NCBI RefSeq assembly: GCF_000003815.2
Contig: NC_049990.1
Location: 8,540,890 to 8,604,889 of the forward strand
Source: Branchiostoma floridae
Lineage: Eukaryota > Chordata > Leptocardii > Amphioxiformes > Branchiostomatidae
Direction: 5' to 3'
DNA length: 64,000 nt
In this document: in pieces, positions 10,056 through 22,800 of the stretch
Layout of the letters: each line of letters begins with the position of its first letter
How positions within the stretch are numbered: the stretch's first letter is position 1
Notes under the pieces: generated by a model
Database searches by the model: none
Seen by the model: only the letters and a program-made list of their open reading frames with translations
Told to the model about the DNA's origin: nothing
Program-made: the position numbers and the translations under genes

Positions 10056-13000
10056 GAAGAAAGACTGACATCATCTGCAGGTCGTGCAGAATGTTTTGAG
10101 AAGTTCAAAGTTCAAAGAAAGCCTTGCTGTAATTGCTACAACACTTAGTGATGTTAAGAAGATGGACTCTGTAGGATTTTTGGCAATTTTTGCCTTTCTG
10201 CATTCAGAAAAGAGAAATATAACAGAAAGCTTTCAAATGTGGAGTGCAGAAAGAGTAAATGATGAATAAAATCCTGCAAAGTCTATTCTTATGGATGTAC
10301 ATGTAAAATTGTATGCATATTTCTTCAGTACCAGTAAACAGAATATTCCTGCAGTTGATCACATAGACAAATCAAGTTCTAGACTGACATTTAAATTTTT
10401 TTTATTCTTATTTCACAATATATGGTTATATGGCTGCTGGACTGTTTTGCTTTTTGATGATTTTAAATTTTCTATTTGTATAACCAAGATGTAATGAATG
10501 AGTCGTAAAATTTCTTTGATTTCAGTGTATGAATGAAACATGGAAGCATAATTTTTTTATCAGAGCATGTTTGTAGATTTAATTACACATGCAATTTGTG
10601 TTTGACATGCTCTTACTTTCTTTTGTTTGGATCTTTGTGCAGGGGTGGTATTACTGAACATTTCTTTTACTTATAAGAATTTACTATAATGACAGCATAT
10701 GTCATTTAAGAAAAATATGACATTCTAGATTGCTTTTTAAGATAACTGAAAAAATCTGTATATGAAAAATAAAAAGAGGAATTCATTTCCTGCATATTCA
10801 CCTGAACGTAAGAGTCATGTCAAGGTGTGTTGATTAGACCTAGATGCACAATAGTAGCATATACTCCTTGCACCATGTATTCTCTACCACTGTTGTACAC
10901 ATTCCGGAACGTGCCCCTGCGGCTTAACCGTATAATAACTCTGCAGTTACACTCACATATAAAATAGCTCTAGGCCTGACGAACTTGGCCAAACCTTGTT
11001 GATATCTAGTACTCTGGTTCCAATTCTGAGTATCAAGATGTTGTTGTGGCTTTATAACTTACTGGGTAATTTTGCTGTACATGTAGTTGAAGGCATTGTG
11101 TTGTCTGTGGAAAATGCATGTGTAAATAAGATAGCCTTGGAGTAGGAGCATTGTCTCCTTTTTGTAGATTGAATCTGAAAGCTTGATACATCATTGAAGC
11201 ATGTTTGGATGTATGTACACAAGGCATCGCTATGTTCAAATCATGTATACAACTTCAAAGTAGGAGCATTGAATTTTTACTTGGATGTGGAGTGTATTCT
11301 GACAAAGCTATACAAAGCCGATGAAGATGTAACAAAACTACTCGCCAGGGGTACAGTGTTTGTGTTTGGAACGTCTGTGCATGTGTTATGTATTGGAAGT
11401 GAGTGTAGAACAATGAGTACAGCTTATTAGATGTATTCAGCGCACTTAGTACAAGGCTGCAAACGTTATGCAACTTTTTGTTGTTTAAGATTGAATCTGA
11501 AATTGTTGAACAATTATAAAAAAAGGACGACATAATGAACACATGAGATATGTATGAAGTTTATACCAATGAAGGCAGTTAGAATGGAATGAACATGTTT
11601 CAGACACTGGTTGTAGCTGAAGAAATGATGAACATTTTATTAGAAAACTAAGATTTGATATGCATCAATACAGAAGTAATAAATGGAAGGTCAAAATTTT
11701 AAAGAAACAACCCCTTGAATCACTACATAATCTCTGAACAAGCTACTATAAATGGCTTAAGGTATGATTTTAAAGCTTTTTACTGTGTATATATTGGATG
11801 ACAATGCAATTGGATCTTGTAGAAATGCATGCTTTCTGTGTTTTGTATTGCACACTATCTGATGGCAAGATTCCACAGGATGGTGGTGAGAATTGTTATT
11901 GGAGGTACAAGCTGGACATGTACAAGACCAGGAGGGTCCGTTATGTAGAAGTGGAAGCCATGTAGGACATGACACTGAATGTAAAATAAACTTTTCTTTC
12001 CCAAAGTTGTAGTTGTGTGTGTACATGTAATGCATTGTAGTATTAAGTGGTGTTTTTCAATTGCTTTGTTGAGTTGCCAATGCAATGAATCTAAATCACA
12101 AACTTTTTGAGGCCACTTTGCCACAATCTAGTCTGAATCTATGTTTACACTTAGGCATACCGTTCAGGTTGACTTTACCCAGAGGGAATTGAGCGTACCG
12201 TTCAGTTTGACTTTAGGCTAACGTCACATTTCCAAACGGGCTTGGCCAGGCTGTGGAAACGAAAAATAGAAATGTATACCTAAAATATACGCACATAATG
12301 CCCACGACTTGTCTCTTTACGTCTTGTGTACTTTGATGTCTTTTATATCATACTTTTCGTTCCGTAAAGCTGCCTGGCTGGGCCCCGGTTTGCAAATTTG
12401 AGGTAGGCCTTATGCAGAGGGAATGGAGCATGCATTGTCTTGTCTATATGTTTCTATGTGAGTGCGTTTTTTCCAATATATGATGCAGCATTGCAATGCA
12501 TCCTGTGTTACTACGCTTTTAATGATTACATACAATCTTGATGTAAGATTGGTACCATGGGAATCGTTAATATCTTCACATTTTATTCAGTTGATATTCC
12601 CTTAGTAAATTAAGTCACTGATATATCTATGACAGGCTTCACACAAGTCCTTGTGTATGCTACATGACATGCTAAGATAGGAATGATATCTTCGCTTCAA
12701 AATGATTTACAGGTCATGTCCACATATGCATGTACTTTCAAGGCACTATGCTATGTCGTACTGCTAGCTAAAAACTTATGTCAACCGTTGCCAAAAAAAT
12801 AAAAAACAGAACAGACAGCTGCAGGAGGTGAGAAGACAAAAGGAACTTAAATCACCCTATTATACACTAATATTAGGCTTCAACACAACATATTTGCTCA
12901 TTTTGCTACTTTATCGTCATGTTGACCATCCCTGCAGAAGAAAAAAAAACTTGTTTTTTTTCTGAAATCAGGCGAAAATAAATGCGCGCGCTGATGTCAT

Positions 13001-14393
13001 CCATAAAATTTACTTGCTGTAGCCCTATATACAGTCGGCGTCGCTTCTCTGCTTGTGTAGTAGAAGAAGAAGCGAACATAGGAGCGAACTGCTACCCGGA
13101 TGGTACTGGCTACCGTCTATCCTGTTCTAGCTGTAGTTATCTCCTCTTACCGTTTCCTTGATGAATATTTGACAGGCCTGGGACAGCGGTCAGAAGGGCG
13201 AACTGAAGCGAAAATAGGCGGATACATGTACTCGGCTATCCATTGGCACCGTTGGCTACACGATATTATCACCATGAAAACAAGACAAAATCTATAAAAT
13301 CCATAGCGTAATAGATGCCACGGACATCGTTAAAGGGCCAGAAAAATGCTGTGTGTGGGATAAAATCATCGATAATGACGTAGCAATTAATACCTCCGGA
13401 TAAGAAGGTCGCATAGACAATCAAGGACGCTAATATACATAACGTTCTTAGTATAATGAATGTCAGAGCTAGAAGCGAATGTATATAGTGTATAATAATC
13501 ACAGGAGCGAACTACTTTCCGGATGGTACCCAGGCTAGATAGACGGACGATTCCGTATGTAATTTTGTTAACGTTGGTTGTAGACGCAATCCTCGGCAAT
13601 ATTATCCGGGGAAACATTTCTGGCCAACGTGCTTGACCAACGTTCAGTACATGTCCTCCCAGCCGCAACTATGCCCACAGTCAGTATCTTGCTCAGCTCA
13701 GACGCCTGTATACCTGATTCAAAGTAAGATATGATAATGAAATGAATATTGATATCATAAAAGTTTTAACACATGAATTCAGAAAAGTATAGGTTAGGTA
13801 GAAATAGATTTAGTTTAGACGTTATTCCCTTTTGATTTATCTATGAATATCATTTCCCTTCTTTGTTAAGTATGTTTATGTATACCACTACTACTTTACT
13901 TTGTATACAATTAGCCCTCGGGCATGAATTTGCAATAAAGATTATAAAGATATTGTCCGCATTTTTATTGATTGTACACTACTGCAGGTTTTCTTGACCG
14001 ATAGTATATTGACTCATCTTCTTTCCCATTGACTGCTTTTCGTTAACTTTCTTGTATCTTTGCACATGTTGTGTTTTACGTAGTGTAATCATTTGTATTA
14101 TGCTTGTATTTATGATTTTAGGGACAGGGCTTCTTGCATGCATTTGGCTTTTGCTCGATTCTCACTGAAGTGAAAGCAATGCTGTGGTTCGACAGGTAAA
14201 GTAGATTTTGTTCTTGGCGAAAACAATATTATACAAAGTAAGTTAACAAACTATTCCTGTAAGTTTCATAGGTGAACATGTCAACTGGCCTGTGTTTACA
14301 CAGTCTCTCGCTGGCTGGGATTAATAACTCTAGGTGGTGGCAACTGTACAGCCGGCCGCTAGGAGCGCGATTTTAGCCAGTCTACACATCAAC
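10056..14393. other. ITM2 3' UTR and gene-poor spacer
   Basis: The ITM2 3' UTR starts here, with a first poly(A) signal at 10265-10270 and further AT-rich sequence with AATAAA near 10766. From about 11 to 14.4 kb no open frame has exon-like features. It holds a MITE-like element at about 12211-12412. Two copies of a GGAGCGAACT-type word followed by CCGGATGGTAC lie at about 13080 and 13502. Confidence 0.6.
12211..12412. mobile_element. MITE-like element, copy 1
   Basis: The ends are imperfect inverted repeats: TTAGGCTAACGTCACATTTCC at the left and GGTTTGCAAATTTGAGGTAGGCCTTA at the right, with inner blocks GGGCTTGGCCAGGCTG and GCCTGGCTGGGCCCCGG. The same structure recurs at 28543-28750. There is no coding capacity, so it would be a non-autonomous DNA transposon. 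Confidence 0.6.
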
Positions 14394-16068
14394 CTACCAT
14401 ATAAACCAGAAGAATAACCCTGCGGAGAAGGCTGCGAAGGCGATACAGATCATCTCCGTGTAGTCGCTGACTTCGAAGCCGTCGCTGCCGTCCAGGGGCC
14501 GCAGGAGGCAGGCGTCACACACCGGCACCGTGTTCCCGCACAGCCCGCGGGTCAGGGCGTCCTCGTGCGCCACGTGGAAGATGTGACGCTCCATGTCTGT
14601 AGAAAAAAAAAAGGAAAAGGAAAGGAACTGAGGTTTCAGCTCACTGAAGCTAGTCTTCCACTGGTCGTGACAGAGAGGAGAGGACAGACGCGATGTACAG
14701 TATACCTTTAAGGCCATAGGGGCAGTGAGTTGTTATCCACTGTGTCTAGGCCATGGTATTGGGAGGCGAGGCGGAGTCAAACCGAGTATCATTCCACTGT
14801 CTTTTACCTCCCCAACCGAAGTCATGTACCCATGTTTATATTGGCCATGTCTGTGGTATACAGGAGAATACCATTCCAAAAATGTTTCAGTGTTGGGCTT
14901 TTACAATTTTTTTTCTAGTGAATCATATATGTAAAGAATCTTAAGCCCCTGTTACACATGCAGGTCATTCTCACGACTTTGCTCCCGACCTCTTCTCTAC
15001 TAAGGTCGTTGGTTTGGGACTAGCATGGAATTCATCCTATTCTAACTCATGACTACATCTAAGTAGAAGCAGAATATGACTCTCCTCACATTGTTTTTTC
15101 AAACTTTTAGATAGTTGGTTGGCTCAGACGATTTTTAAACCTTGCTGACCAATTAACTCCCAACCTGAAAAGAGCAAAATCATGTTCTGGAGAACGTCGG
15201 GCCATAGTCGGCAATGTATGTGTGACAGTGGCTTCATGCTGACAATTATTGTACTTTCTGTACATCATAACATCTCTTATACAAAAGGCATGGCGTACAT
15301 AATGTTCCCACCCGAAAAATGACATGTGTGTGAAGTTTTTTTTCTCATACAATATCGTAATGATACTTGCTTTTGTTGCGTTTGCCTCCACTAAGAGATG
15401 CAGAGCACAGCCGCCGTGGGATTTGCAATAGAAATTGCATTCATATCGTGAAAACTTCTATTGATGAATCGAACGTTTGCCGCCAACTAATCGGACACGT
15501 GTCAACTCTGGCCTTTTCGTTGCCAATGAAGGGGGCAATAACCTAGCCTTGAAACTCGTCCAAACAGAGGACCAACCGATCCGTGAATGGGAAGGTGAGA
15601 CATGATGAAAAGATCATCTTTTTGCAAGTCCTACAGCGTAGTTTAAAGTACCAAAAACGACATTCTTACCCTAAAACTGCACCGTATCAAAACAAGCGAT
15701 ATCTATAGCCCTTAATGTAATTGATACACCCTGGGATGATACTTTATGGTGCACAGATTGATCTCTAAGGACCGTGTTATGCCACACCAGGGCCCTGTGG
15801 GCGTTGGAGTCAAATACGATCAATGATTTAAAGTATGGCGTTGAATGCTAAAAAGTATCCACGTATCTATTAGATGGTGCATTGCGGAAAGCCTTACCCA
15901 ATCTGTCACTGGAATATGAAAACAAACATATGTAGAAATATAAAATGGAGGTAATATGTTTGACGTACCCATCGTTTCGGTCATGGTAGGGTCCTTTCTC
16001 GTCGGGAGCTCGCCATCGTTTGTTGAGAGGATGGTCTCTGAAAGCGATAGATCTTGGTCGTCATACAT
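14394..16068 (-). CDS. Candidate small tail-anchored membrane protein, two exons
   Basis: Not recognised as a known family. Exon 1 is 16068-15969 (ATG at 16066-16068, donor GTACGT); exon 2 is 14596-14394 (acceptor CTACAG after a polypyrimidine run). They join in frame through a split Asp codon, giving 100 aa. The N-terminal 40 residues are hydrophilic and acidic; the middle has three cysteines in GLCGN-VCDACLL, and the extreme C-terminus is hydrophobic (ICIAFAAFSAGLFFWFIW), which fits a single membrane anchor with almost nothing after it. Exon 2 is GC-rich, unlike its surroundings, which supports coding. Exon 1 is weaker: the open frame continues upstream and another start or extra exon is possible. 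Confidence 0.45.
14703..14820 (+). repeat. SINE-like dispersed repeat fragment
   Basis: Contains AAGGCCATAGGGGCAGTG, then CATGGTATTGGGAGG, then TTTTACCTCCCCAACCGAA. The same blocks in the same order occur at 31341-31437 (GAGGCCGTTAGGGCAGTG, ACGGTATTGGAAGG, TTTCCTCCCCAACCGAA). It looks like an old interspersed repeat; the family is not named. Confidence 0.55.
14945..15235. mobile_element. Possible MITE
   Basis: The left end CCCCTGTTACACATGCAGG and the right-hand CAATGTATGTGTGACAGTGGC are imperfect reverse complements about 290 bases apart, with no coding content between. The target-site duplication is not clear, so the call is weak. Confidence 0.3.
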
Positions 16069-16585
16069 GCTGTAGTATAAAGTTACAACGGCGCGTTCCA
16101 CGCATAGGGGAGAGATAGGAGATCGACAGCATGAAGTTGTATAGACGTACATGGCAATGAATTTGTACCACCGCTGGGAGTTTACTGGGCGTATCATGTT
16201 TGTGCTAGGGTAGACATAGCGATTTGGCAGAAACTGCGATACTACCAAGGAAAGCCACAAGGAGTCTTATAATCGACATTGACCTTCGTCTTACAAAGGC
16301 CTACCAACATGCCAAACATCATCACAATTCCGGAGGTTATGAAGTTATGCTGACCACAATATTCGGAAACGCAAACACACAGAAACACAGAGACACACAC
16401 TGACACATGCACACAAACGGACACACCAAAAACAATACCCACATTTTCATGGAGGTAACAAGCCTAGATTAGTTTTGGACGTATTCTTTGGATTTAGAGG
16501 GGTTATGGTGAAAGCAGGCCTAGACTAAACGGAGACATGTGTGTGCCTGTGTTACCATTGGCACCTCGACGGTCAAGAAGAAACA

Positions 16586-16691
16586 TAAACATTTCTTAGA
16601 CCATCCCAACGCCTTGAAATCCTGAAGGTGTGGCCCGGTAAACATTTCTTAGACCATCCCAACGCCTTGAAATCCTGAAGGTGTGGCCCGG
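16586..16691. repeat. 53-bp tandem duplication
   Basis: Two adjacent, apparently identical 53-bp units beginning TAAACATTTCTTAGACCATC, starting at 16586 and 16639. No coding role is seen. Confidence 0.9.
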
Positions 16692-19424
16692 TAAGCCTTA
16701 AAGAGAGCACAATCATCATGCATGCAGTACTCGAGAAAGTGACCCGTATCCAATTCAGTTTCTCATCTTTTTTTGTATCTACCCCGAGACTATAACATTT
16801 ACTCAATCCACAATTTGTCATCTTGTTTTTTTTTATGATAACGGAAAGAATCTTCAATGGGCATCTTCACATTACTTTTAAACCCAGTTGTGTCATATTT
16901 GTCTTTTAAAGGAAACTGTCATTTTAACTGTCAGTTGAGTTGGTTAAGTCAGATCATGTTTAGGTATCAGTTGTATCATACTGTTTTTTTTAAGATAACG
17001 GAAAATAACGTCATTACTTGTCAGTTGAGCAGGCAAGGTCAGACATGTTAAGGTCATGACCCGTCCGGTGACCTATACCCTGACCTGTCGCGTGTTCGGG
17101 ATTTTGTGGTCAGCCACGATCTCCTGACCCCATTTACAAGTACGTGCGGCAAGTTATTTAGGGACGTTGACGTTTAACATCAAATGGATTAGAGTCTCTA
17201 ATCTCGACAGAAAGGCGGGCACAGCGTTTTATTTACTGGGGAAATGGAGGTTGGATTCAGACTTTGTTAGAATTTACGGCTAAGGAATGCGGCTCGGATG
17301 GAGATTGATAGATTTTGTGGCTGGCGAGGTTGGCACTGTGTCAGAAAACCTTTCTAAGGATTGACGTGTCTCAGGTCTTGGTTAAGCCTTTAAGGGGCCG
17401 TGATAGGGTCGAAACTGTAGTTTGCAACTCTTGAGTGACAACTTTGTAGAGAGCTAGAAATGTTGTTAATTTAAGATCGTTGGTAAAACGTTAACGACCT
17501 GCCACGTATGTCGTACGACAACTTTACGACAACACCTCGATGTCTTGATACAGTCGTAGATACGTCTGACAGAAATAAGAAGCTGTCTTTTGACGGGAAA
17601 GGTTGTCTAGCTGAAAACCTCCCGATAACAAATCGTACAAACTAACCTCAGCTTGATAGGCCTTCTCTCCCCTTCTATCAACAGGGTACAAACATCTCAG
17701 CTATTCCTACACGTTGCTTGTATATTTGCTCCCTGGCTGGCAAAATGTGCGCATGAAAGTAGGTTGGATTTCTCGCGGTTAGTAAGACAAGAACGTCTTT
17801 GAACGAACTGACATAATCTGAGATGATTGAAATGGGAGGGGCGGGGCGCAACTTTTAGCAGGAGGTAGTGATAGGCTTCTACTTTGCACACATGCCTCGT
17901 TGGACGGTATTCGTCCGGGTTTAATGCAATTTACTTTGTGGTTGGTAAGCTCACCACAGAAAGGAAACATTCGTTAGTCGCGCAGGGCTAAACGAATTCC
18001 CTTCGATCGTTTAGAACGCTAGACTGAAAAATTAGATTTAGGCAATAAACAGCGTCTACAGGTTATTATTGCAGTGCGCTTTGTGTTTATAGTCTTGGAA
18101 TGAAGAATGTGTAACGGTGAACATACTATATAAACTGAAGACTACAGTCACATGCACCATATATATATAATAAAGTGGGTTCCGCTGGCATTCTATCTGT
18201 CCATATTTGTTCAATTTCTACTAGTTTTCCAGTCACCTGCGGATCCTGGTAGACTTCCATACGGACTTACGAATACATACACATACGTGAACCCCCGTAT
18301 ACTGGAGGCAGGCATTCATTTGTCGTACTTACGTCCGGGTGGTATCGTGTCCAGGCCTCGTGGTCAGTGGACGAACAGTATGACACTGTTTACCCCTGAC
18401 CACTCCACACGTATGTTTAAACGGATTCCACGGCAGGGTACTGAGACAAGTCAGTCTGTCTGTGCGGTTTGTTTAGACGGCGGGTCCTGTCCGCTGGCTG
18501 GCGACCGTGGTGAACTTTGACATACACAGAGGGGAACATCATCGGCTGGATTACAGTTCTGTGTGGTACTTGCATATGAAAAGTAGATTAGCATGACTAG
18601 CACAGAAGGTAACAATAGGCGGTTGTTTAACTGTAGTACCAAGGAGACCCGCCAAGATCCGGAGGCTCACAATTGACCTTGACCTCCAGCTTCTACTCAC
18701 ATAAAATATCATCACAATCCATCCATAGGTTCTTAAGTTACGCTGACCTCAAATATCCGACATCAGAAACACATATCAACACAGACAGACACATAGACAC
18801 GGACACAGACACAGACATAAAACACACACTCACACACAATGCCAGCTAATGCAAACCGTGAAAGCCTGTCTAGATCTGTGTCGTTGTTTTTTTCATTCGG
18901 GCAGTATTCGGGACCACAGCGGCCAGGAGAGTTGGCAACGCAAAAGGGCCTCTAGTGGGAAGCGACAATGCAGTAACATTGCTTGCGCCTTTTTAAGGTA
19001 ACATGAAGCAGCATCACACTTCCCAATGGGTGAAAAGTTACGAAAGATTATAGCCACGGAACCGACGGAGTGATGAGAAAACGACAAAGTCCCTCTATAC
19101 GAGTATGTTCACATCTTACACATTCCTGTTTCATGGATACAAATGTCACTTATCTAATCAAGCTTGTCCTAAATGGATATCCAAACACAAGTGTAAACGG
19201 TCACATAGGAATGTAATCTAACCAAGCTCTTTAGGCGTCATTATTTTCATACAATAAATATACAAACAGACTTTACGACTTTGTATACTAGTATGTTGTG
19301 GCGTCGATTGGCGAACCTCACATCACTTGGTTGATGGACACTACATGCGCCGTGGAGGAGACATTCTTTACATGTCATTCACTGCCTTTTTACCTTTTAA
19401 AGGTTGGGCATACTCAATACATGC

Positions 19425-19609
19425 ACTCACTCACTCACTCACTCACTCACTCACTCACTCACTCACTCACTCACTCACTCACTCACTCACTCACTCACTC
19501 ACTCACTCACTCACACACTCACTCACTCACTCACTCACTGACTGACTGACTGACTCACTCACTCACTCACTCACTCACTCACTCACTCACTCACTCACTC
19601 ACTCACTCT
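19425..19609. repeat. CACT/CTCA tetranucleotide microsatellite
   Basis: About 185 bases of ACTC repeats, broken by one ACAC and a short stretch of CTGA repeats near 19538-19556. It lies about 230 bases before the CLCA-A start codon. Open frames through it encode only Thr-His-Ser-Leu repeats. Confidence 0.97.
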
Positions 19610-19841
19610 TTCAATAATCCATCCATTTATTCATGCTTGTCAAAATCAGCCCAAATTCACCTACCATCCTATCCATGGCAACGACATGCATACCTGAGTA
19701 TCTGACACAAGCAAACCAACTGCAGCATTATCAGGCCTTGTATCTGTACACAGGTTAATCACCTGCTACTATATAACGAGCTGACGAGGCTACTCTAGTT
19801 CTTCCCTGGCCGGCAAGCGTAGGGAAGCGTAGCTCCGTGCC

Positions 19842-22800
19842 ATGGCGTCTCTTACTCTACGTTTGGCTGTGCTCGCGTGTGTCTTTATCTGTAGGACAGA
19901 TGTTGCTCTGACCGCGCAAAACGTCATACAGCTCCAGAACAACGAGTACACTGACGTGCTGATCGCCATCAACAGGAACATTCCTGAGGACCAGCAGATC
20001 GTGGACAGACTCAAGGTTCGTGTTGTTCTTTTAGAGATAAGAGTAAAGAAAATGGGGAAAAGATAATGCAACATCTTCTACTTACAACTGGCCTCAGTAT
20101 TCAAGGCTTAGGAGTAAAATTAACCAGCACTCCATCTAGCTGTGAGCTCTCTCGATGAAAATATAGAGACCTAAAACTTTTTCCTCGCTTCGAGAAGGAT
20201 AAGAATTTGCTAAATTATTTTATGGAAGTTTTGGCAATTCATTTTCTTGGAAGTAATGAGTTGCTTGTTTGGGACGTCATAGTAGATTCCATGTCACATT
20301 TGTTGGCCTGTGCAATACATGTAATCGAAACATAGTAGGATTTCTACTCTACAAATCATTGTCACGAGTAAGAAATCCACAATCTGTACATAATTGTAGA
20401 CGCGAACCGTAATGCTTTCTAGTTTTATAACAGGCCACAATCTTTTGTTGGTGAGTGAAAAATCTCGCCTTAAAGAGGGACAACACTCAAAGCTGAATCA
20501 TCGGAAACACTTGGCGTCTAACATATGCCGGGACGAACTTTGAACAAAAAAGCTGACGTTATCACAACTGACAAGGAGAATGAAGTATTTCTACCTAGTC
20601 ACCAACAAACCTGTCAATCGAAGTAGTGGATGAATGGATGGGACACGTTTGAACAAGAACAATTCGACCTATAGAACTTTTTCTACTTATAATGTAGAGT
20701 CCGTGATCTCTATGTATTTGGAGGTAATCTTGAAGGCAAACATAGCAGAGGTTGTCGTGTGTTACCAGTCATAACATCTGGTGTAAGTTGGCTAATTTAA
20801 GACCATACATGCACGTGTCTATTGTGAGGCTGTTGTTCAAATATACATGTACTATAAATAACTAACTTAAGCGTTTAGTGAACTTCTAGGGCTTAGATTT
20901 GATTGTAAAAAGAGATAGACTTCGTTTGATCGAATATATACCATGAATACTACACATGACTATCGCACCTTCTTCCCAGCTAGAACAACACTCTGGAACT
21001 TTTTGCCACAACACATAGTGACTCTCAGAGACAGACATAAGTTGCAGTTAGTATCAACGTACATCAGCGTTCTTAAGTACAACTGCTTAGTCGAAGTTTG
21101 TCTTATAGCTAAGAAAAAATTCAGACCCCCTTTCCACTAGACGGCAATTTCATAATTGGAATATGATGTAAGATGTAATTATGATTTGAATGACAACAAA
21201 CCACACAACTCGTAAAAGATCCGTTCTATATCTATGAAATTTATTGAGCGATCTGACAAATGTTTGGTGAAGTGCGGTCGGAGCCTCTAGTAAAAAGCAA
21301 CCATCTTCGCAGAGCTAGCTTTTTTCAACCATTGCCAAGTTCGGCAATATTCATTTTCCCAATACAATTGCAAGTACCCTTAGCCCATGTTGAAAACGTC
21401 CCCTCCCCCCAAAACGCTGCCGCTCCATAAGTATGCGAAGTTAGCTAAGTGGAAAGCGGTCTAAATGATGCTTTCTCAAATGTGTCTTCTTGTTTACCAA
21501 TAGGAGATCTTTACAGAGGCTTCTGAGGCGCTCTACATCGCCACCCGCAGCCGAGCCTACATCAAACAGGTGAAGATCCTCATCCCGAACACATGGACCA
21601 GGCAGCCCCAGTACCTGCCGCCGGGGACAGCCACGTTCGACCGGGCAAACGTCAGGTAAAATCAACCAAATATTCAACATTTGTAACGAAATAGATAAAG
21701 TTGAAAAGAAGAAAGCTTTGGGTGGTGTAAAGCCAATATGAGTTGCGTGTCAGATTTTGTCAAAATTTCAGCAAAGATGAGCAAAGAAGGACTCTTAAGC
21801 TTAGACAGTAGTTTGAAACGCTGCTTTTGCTCTTCCAAATTTTAAACAAAATTTTGGCGACACCACGGGGACGCGACCGACACTACCTAAGTGCTAATGA
21901 AATAATTTTTGTTCGCTGTTCGATCCCTGGCCGAGTCATACCGAATACTTTCAAAATGGTACATGCTGCTTTCTCTGCTTAGCACTCAGCACTAATTAAT
22001 GAGGAAGAGTATTGGAGTTTAACACACATCACTGCCAGTGGACTAGCCTCCTGTTGTAGTGGCTTGCACAAATGTGTGTCCCACAGGCTACAGAAATGGA
22101 GATGAGCGCCACCCCAAAGCATCTGTTACAGATGTACGTACAACTTAAACTTTAACTGTTTAAACCCTACAGAGTAGACGTACAGAACCCCCTGTATGGG
22201 GATGGCCCTTACGTTCAACAGACGGGCGGGTGCGGGGTGGGCGGGGAGTACCTGCACCTGACGCCCAGGTACGTCGTGGACAGGCCGTACGGTGAGAGCA
22301 ACTGGGGACCGTACGGTAAGGCACTTCTTCTAACTATCCTTTAACACGTATAAGCGTAAAGGTTTGGAACGTATGTTATCAGTCTAATTAGTATGTTATT
22401 TTTGACGTCTAAGGTATCGATGGCCAAGCGGCTTTGGTTCCTGGCTAGCCGGCTAGACGTTTTATCCTTGGGAAATGCCCTGAACACAACTTTCCTTACT
22501 CCACCCAGGTGTAAACTTCGGTCGGGGAAGTAAAAAGACTTCGTCTTGCAGTCGTCTTGCAGTACTGTACCCTTGACACGTGGATAAACTGCCAATACGG
22601 CCTGAAAAAGACCATGGGACCCTTACCTGACCTTTACTTTGCCTGTGTTTTTCATGCTCTTCTTGCAAAGATTTGGATTTCGCTGTGATTCCTTTATCAA
22701 TTGTTCGAAACACGTGCCAGAAATAGACATACATCTGATTGATGTCTAATCTAGGTAATCCATTGCTGACAAGTTGTACATTTATAAAGTTACAACGTGT

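Larger units (their letters stand above)
16069..19841. other. Spacer upstream of the CLCA cluster
   Basis: No convincing exon. It holds reverse-orientation copies of a dispersed repeat (about 16265-16440 and 18670-18850, both ending in ACAC-rich stretches), a 53-bp tandem duplication at 16586-16691, and a long CACT microsatellite just before CLCA-A. An isolated 122-codon frame at 18152-18520 has a hydrophobic start but no other support. Confidence 0.5.

Noticed and set aside
13080-13520. Two GGAGCGAACT-CCGGATGGTAC words as transposon ends
   Set aside because: They are in direct, not inverted, orientation and no duplicated target or internal structure was found.
16242-16442. Val/Cys-rich reverse frame with a hydrophobic look
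   Set aside because: Encoded by a CACA-rich tract at the end of a dispersed repeat copy.
19298-19549. Frames rich in Thr-His-Ser-Leu
   Set aside because: Translation of the CACT microsatellite.
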